NCBI GenBank assembly: GCA_020724185.1
Contig: DYHL01000116.1
Location: 1 to 8,180, forward strand
DNA length: 8,180 nucleotides
DNA from: Candidatus Nitrosymbiomonas sp.
GTDB taxonomy: Bacteria; Sysuimicrobiota; Sysuimicrobiia; Sysuimicrobiales; Humicultoraceae
Direction: 5' to 3'
How positions within the stretch are numbered: the stretch's first letter is position 1; each line of letters begins with the position of its first letter. The position numbers were made by a program, and so were the translations under genes. The notes under the pieces were generated by a model. It was not told the origin of the DNA, did no database searches, and saw nothing but the letters and a program-made list of their open reading frames with translations. Below are positions 6,183-8,180 of this stretch, piece by piece.

Positions 6183-6605
6183 TCACCTCCTCCCGACCTT
6201 CGGCCGGGGCTTCGCTGCTCGAGTCTTGGGCGCGGGTGAAGGTCGCTTGGGCGCACGGGCGGCCGGCCTGGGCGCCAGGGCACGGGCAGCGGGTTTTGGC
6301 ACATCCGCCTCCGACAGGGCGCGGGCCGAGAGGTGCGTGCCCCGGCAGGGTACCTTGTTAGCCCGAAGGATCTTCTCAACGGCCTGAACGGCTCTCGCAC
6401 CGTCCTCTGCCCAGACCATGAAACGCGTCTCCAGGACGTACAATCTGTCTCTGTAGATGGCTGGCGTCTGGACGGTCGCCCGGACGATGCTCGGGTTTTG
6501 GCGGCGCCCTGTCTCAAGTCGCTCGCTGAGCTGGGTGATCTCGGCACTGACCGGGAGACCGGCCATCGTGCATTCGGCGATGACCTCAAAGGGCTTCTGT
6601 GCCAC
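6183..6605 (-). CDS. Conserved-looking hypothetical protein with basic Ala/Pro/Arg/Lys tail
   Basis: I do not recognise this 140-residue protein. Residues 1-100 look folded, with predicted strands at 5-14 (PFEVIAECTM), 39-47 (SIVRATVQT) and 54-66 (RLYVLETRFMVWA), then a helix at about 69-83 (GARAVQAVEKILRAN) and a last strand near 87-95. That order could be a small alpha/beta sandwich. Cys12 and Cys87 are its only cysteines. Residues 104-140 are a low-complexity tail almost entirely of Ala, Pro, Arg and Lys, like the tails of histone H1-like and other nucleic-acid-binding proteins. The start is a GTG at 6605, set by GGAGGG at 6612-6617 with a 6-nt spacer. The open frame continues far upstream, but there it is only the shadow of the GGDEF gene. 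It precedes the LAGLIDADG gene by 43 bp and diverges from the CBS-GGDEF gene. Its position beside a DNA-binding protein and its basic tail suggest nucleic-acid contact, which is inference only. Confidence 0.75.
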   Translation of the reverse strand: MAQKPFEVIAECTMAGLPVSAEITQLSERLETGRRQNPSIVRATVQTPAIYRDRLYVLETRFMVWAEDGARAVQAVEKILRANKVPCRGTHLSARALSEADVPKPAARALAPRPAARAPKRPSPAPKTRAAKPRPKVGRR

Positions 6606-6740
6606 GAGAATCCCTCCGTCTGCTCGTCGTGTGGTTTCACCGGAGGGGTTCGAGCGCCGGCGCGGGTTCTCCTGGGACCGGCCGCCGCAAGAAGGCAAAC
6701 CAGGGCCGGACCGTGAATCGTCCCTATTGAGGGCCATCCC
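6606..6740. other. Divergent intergenic region with short GC palindrome
   Basis: This 135-bp gap separates the divergent 140-residue gene (GTG 6605) and the CBS-GGDEF gene (TTG 6741). It holds the ribosome sites of both and a perfect 10-bp palindrome GCGCCGGCGC at 6654-6663, a weak operator candidate in such GC-rich DNA. I could not find a convincing -10/-35 pair on either strand, so any promoters here are non-consensus or need an activator. Confidence 0.4.
6729..6733 (+). promoter_or_regulatory. Ribosome binding site supporting the TTG start of the CBS-GGDEF gene
   Basis: GAGGG lies 7 nt before TTG 6741. The first ATG in frame is codon 8, already inside the conserved start of the first CBS domain (TVEQVMTT), so the TTG is the better start. 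Confidence 0.65.
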
Positions 6741-8033
6741 TTGAGAACCGTCGAGCAGGTAATGACCACTGGCGTGGTCACCATCGGGCCGGACCGCACC
6801 GCCGGCGAGGCCGCCGCCCTCATGCTCGACCGCGACGTGAGCGTCCTCCCCGTGGTCAGCGTCCTCCCCGCGGTCAGCGTCCTCCCCGCGGCCAGCGAGG
6901 ACCGCCTGGTCGGCGTCGTAGTCATGCGGGATCTCCTTCGCGCCCCGCCCTACCGGCCGGTCAGTGAGGTGATGTCCCGAGAGCCTCCTGCTGCGAGTCC
7001 CGGGATGAACCTGGCCGCCGCCCTTGACCTGATGGACACACGGCGGATCGGCTACCTTCCGGTCCTCGACGAGGACCGGCTGGTCGGTCTCATCACGCGG
7101 GAGGACGTCCTCCAGGCGCTGGGGCGCCCGGTGTATCCACTGACAGAGCTCCCGTGGGGGAGCACCCTCCGGGAGCGGGCGATCGAGTGCCTGAGGGACG
7201 GGCTCGAGATCGCCATCCTCTTCCTCGATCTCGACGACTTCCGGTCGGTCAACAAGCGGCTCGGGCACGCGGTGGGCGATCGTTGCATCCGGGCGGTCGC
7301 CGAGGCGCTGCTCGCCACCGTGGACTCCGATCGCGATCTGCTCGCCCGGTACGGCGGCGACGAGTTTGCCATCCTGACCATGCGGCCGCTGGAAGAGGCG
7401 CAGGCGCTGGGTCTCCGGGCGATCGAGGCCGTATGTGGGTTGCGCTTGTCCGCGGCGCCCCCGGGATTCGCCCTGGGGGCCAGCATGGGCATCGCCGGAG
7501 GGAAGCGGACGACCGAGCGGCAGGACGTCCACTTCGCGGCGACGGTGGACGACCTCATCACCATCGCGAGCCGCCAGTCCACGCAGGCCAAGAGCGCGAA
7601 GACCCTGGCCGCGGGCATGGCAGCCGGGGGGCGCATGCTGGTCGGGCCGCGCCTGCAGCTCCGGCGGGTCAACCTGTCCACCGAGGATGGCAACGCGACG
7701 GCGACCGTCGAGCTGGGCCTGGGATCCAAACGCTATGTCGGTGAGACCACCGGACCGAACATGGGTACGGTCCCGCTGCGGCTGCTGGTTGAATCCACGT
7801 TGGCGGCGGCAAACCAGGTGCTGCGCAACGGCTGGCGCACTGCCGTGGAGGAAGTTCACATCTTGCGCATCCCCACCGGGACGCTGCTCGCGGTGGCCGT
7901 CCTGCTGGGCAGGCCGGGCCAGCCCCCGGAGCGCCTCATCGGCTGCGCGGCGGCAGGCAGCGATGTTGGGCAGGGCGTCGTATGGGCGACGCTACTGGCA
8001 GTCAACCGCCGGCTGGGCCGCCTGCTGGAGTGA
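6741..8033 (+). CDS. CBS-CBS-GGDEF diguanylate cyclase with an unassigned C-terminal domain
   Basis: This 430-residue soluble protein probably makes cyclic di-GMP under control of a ligand bound by its CBS pair, which in other proteins senses adenine nucleotides or S-adenosylmethionine. CBS1 spans 1-68 and CBS2 72-129; each opens with the VMT/VMS motif and ends in LVGxxxxxDLL/DVL. The GGDEF domain (about 130-290) has a degenerate LTELPWG in place of LTGLPNR. It has FLDLDDF with metal ligand Asp163, Asn171, the active loop RYGGDEF (203-209) and ASMGIA (247-252), so catalysis looks intact. The inhibitory RxxD site five residues before GGDEF reads SDRD, so product feedback is probably absent. 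Residues 305-430 form two beta-rich segments each ending in a helix (STLAAANQVL, ATLLAVNRRL), loosely like the LeuA regulatory domain. CBS1 carries 12 extra residues from a tandem repeat. No membrane segment is present. The start is TTG 6741. Confidence 0.92.
   Translation: MRTVEQVMTTGVVTIGPDRTAGEAAALMLDRDVSVLPVVSVLPAVSVLPAASEDRLVGVVVMRDLLRAPPYRPVSEVMSREPPAASPGMNLAAALDLMDTRRIGYLPVLDEDRLVGLITREDVLQALGRPVYPLTELPWGSTLRERAIECLRDGLEIAILFLDLDDFRSVNKRLGHAVGDRCIRAVAEALLATVDSDRDLLARYGGDEFAILTMRPLEEAQALGLRAIEAVCGLRLSAAPPGFALGASMGIAGGKRTTERQDVHFAATVDDLITIASRQSTQAKSAKTLAAGMAAGGRMLVGPRLQLRRVNLSTEDGNATATVELGLGSKRYVGETTGPNMGTVPLRLLVESTLAAANQVLRNGWRTAVEEVHILRIPTGTLLAVAVLLGRPGQPPERLIGCAAAGSDVGQGVVWATLLAVNRRLGRLLE
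6840..6893 (+). repeat. Three tandem 18-bp units inside the CBS1 coding region
   Basis: The unit AGCGTCCTCCCCGYGGYC occurs three times head to tail (6840-6857, 6858-6875, 6876-6893) with only two variable positions. It encodes SVLPVV, SVLPAV and SVLPAA (residues 34-51). A normal CBS domain has one copy of this strand (SVLPVV followed by ED-RLVGVV), so two units appear inserted in frame. Slipped-strand expansion is the likely origin. Confidence 0.95.
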
Positions 8034-8077
8034 CAGCCTCGGGCATGGAGAAGGACTACGGCAAGTGGCCGGTCTTC

Positions 8078-8086
8078 TGCTACAAT
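8078..8086 (+). promoter_or_regulatory. Extended -10 promoter of the tRNA-Arg gene
   Basis: TGCTACAAT contains the TGn extension and a -10 hexamer TACAAT with five of six consensus bases. The hexamer 17 bp upstream (ACGGCA) is a poor -35. Transcription would start near 8093, about 2 nt before the mature tRNA 5' end, so the tRNA has its own promoter independent of the CBS-GGDEF gene that ends at 8033. Confidence 0.6.
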
Positions 8087-8094
8087 GCTGCCGC

Positions 8095-8170
8095 GGGCCC
8101 GTAGCTCAGTGGATAGAGCAGGGGACTCCTAAGCCTCTGGTCGGGGGTTCGATTCCCTCCGGGCCCGCCA
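8095..8170 (+). tRNA. tRNA-Arg, anticodon CCT (reads AGG)
   Basis: The cloverleaf folds fully by eye. The acceptor stem pairs GGGCCCG (8095-8101) with CGGGCCC (8160-8166), all seven pairs Watson-Crick. The D stem pairs GCTC (8104-8107) with GAGC (8116-8119). The anticodon stem is 8121-8125 with 8133-8137, around loop CTCCTAA with anticodon CCT at 8128-8130. The variable loop has 5 nt. The T stem is 8143-8147 with 8155-8159, around TTCGATT. G8167 is the discriminator base and CCA (8168-8170) is encoded. The only irregularities are an A-G mismatch at the loop-closing anticodon pair and two G-T pairs. This is the tRNA for the rare AGG arginine codon. Confidence 0.96.
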
Positions 8171-8180
8171 GGTTTGATCC

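Noticed and set aside
6840..6893. Tandem repeat as a CRISPR-like or regulatory array
   Set aside because: The units are contiguous with no spacers and are in frame within a CBS strand, so they are a coding repeat.
6140..6925. N-terminal extension of the LAGLIDADG frame up to 6925
   Set aside because: The extra part is repetitive Arg/Thr/Ser/Pro sequence antisense to, or out of frame with, neighbouring genes. A promoter at 6153-6161 lies inside it, just before ATG 6139.
6606..7859. Long minus-strand open frame continuing upstream of the 140-residue protein
   Set aside because: It runs antisense through the CBS-GGDEF gene, and its composition is that of a high-GC shadow frame. The GGAGGG plus GTG at 6605 marks the true start.

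Overview
The window comes from a GC-rich bacterium whose lineage I cannot fix from sequence alone. Coding density is high, start codons include ATG, GTG and TTG, and Shine-Dalgarno sites are strong (GGAGG type). The few AT-rich stretches coincide with promoters. Nothing requires an outer membrane: the efflux genes lack a TolC-like partner here, and the adaptor is anchored by an N-terminal membrane helix.

Region 1 (1-3089, minus strand) is a tripartite ABC efflux operon of the MacAB/YknXYZ type. In transcription order it encodes a periplasmic or extracytoplasmic adaptor, an ATPase and a FtsX/MacB-type permease that runs off the left edge. Region 2 (3090-3244) is a compact divergent control region with an 11-bp-phased direct repeat and a palindrome. 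Region 3 (3245-5337, plus strand) is an OmpR/PhoB-type response regulator followed by its histidine kinase. This two-component pair probably controls the divergent pump, itself, or both.

Region 4 (5288-6605, minus strand) holds two unusual genes. One encodes a 140-residue protein with a basic Ala/Pro/Arg/Lys tail. The other, 43 bp downstream and with its own extended -10 promoter, encodes a 283-residue protein with a probable N-terminal helix-turn-helix and a two-motif LAGLIDADG fold. Both catalytic acids of that fold are replaced by Ser, so it looks like a homing endonuclease turned DNA-binding regulator, comparable in principle to WhiA but with the domains in the opposite order. It is my best candidate for something undescribed. 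Its 3' end overlaps the kinase gene tail-to-tail by 50 bp.

Region 5 (6741-8033, plus strand) encodes a 430-residue protein with two CBS domains, a GGDEF diguanylate cyclase domain with intact active-site motif, and an unassigned C-terminal domain of about 125 residues. An in-frame triplicated 18-bp unit expands its first CBS domain. The window ends with a tRNA-Arg(CCT) gene that has its own extended -10 promoter and encoded CCA. I saw no insertion sequence, CRISPR array, riboswitch or convincing rho-independent terminator.
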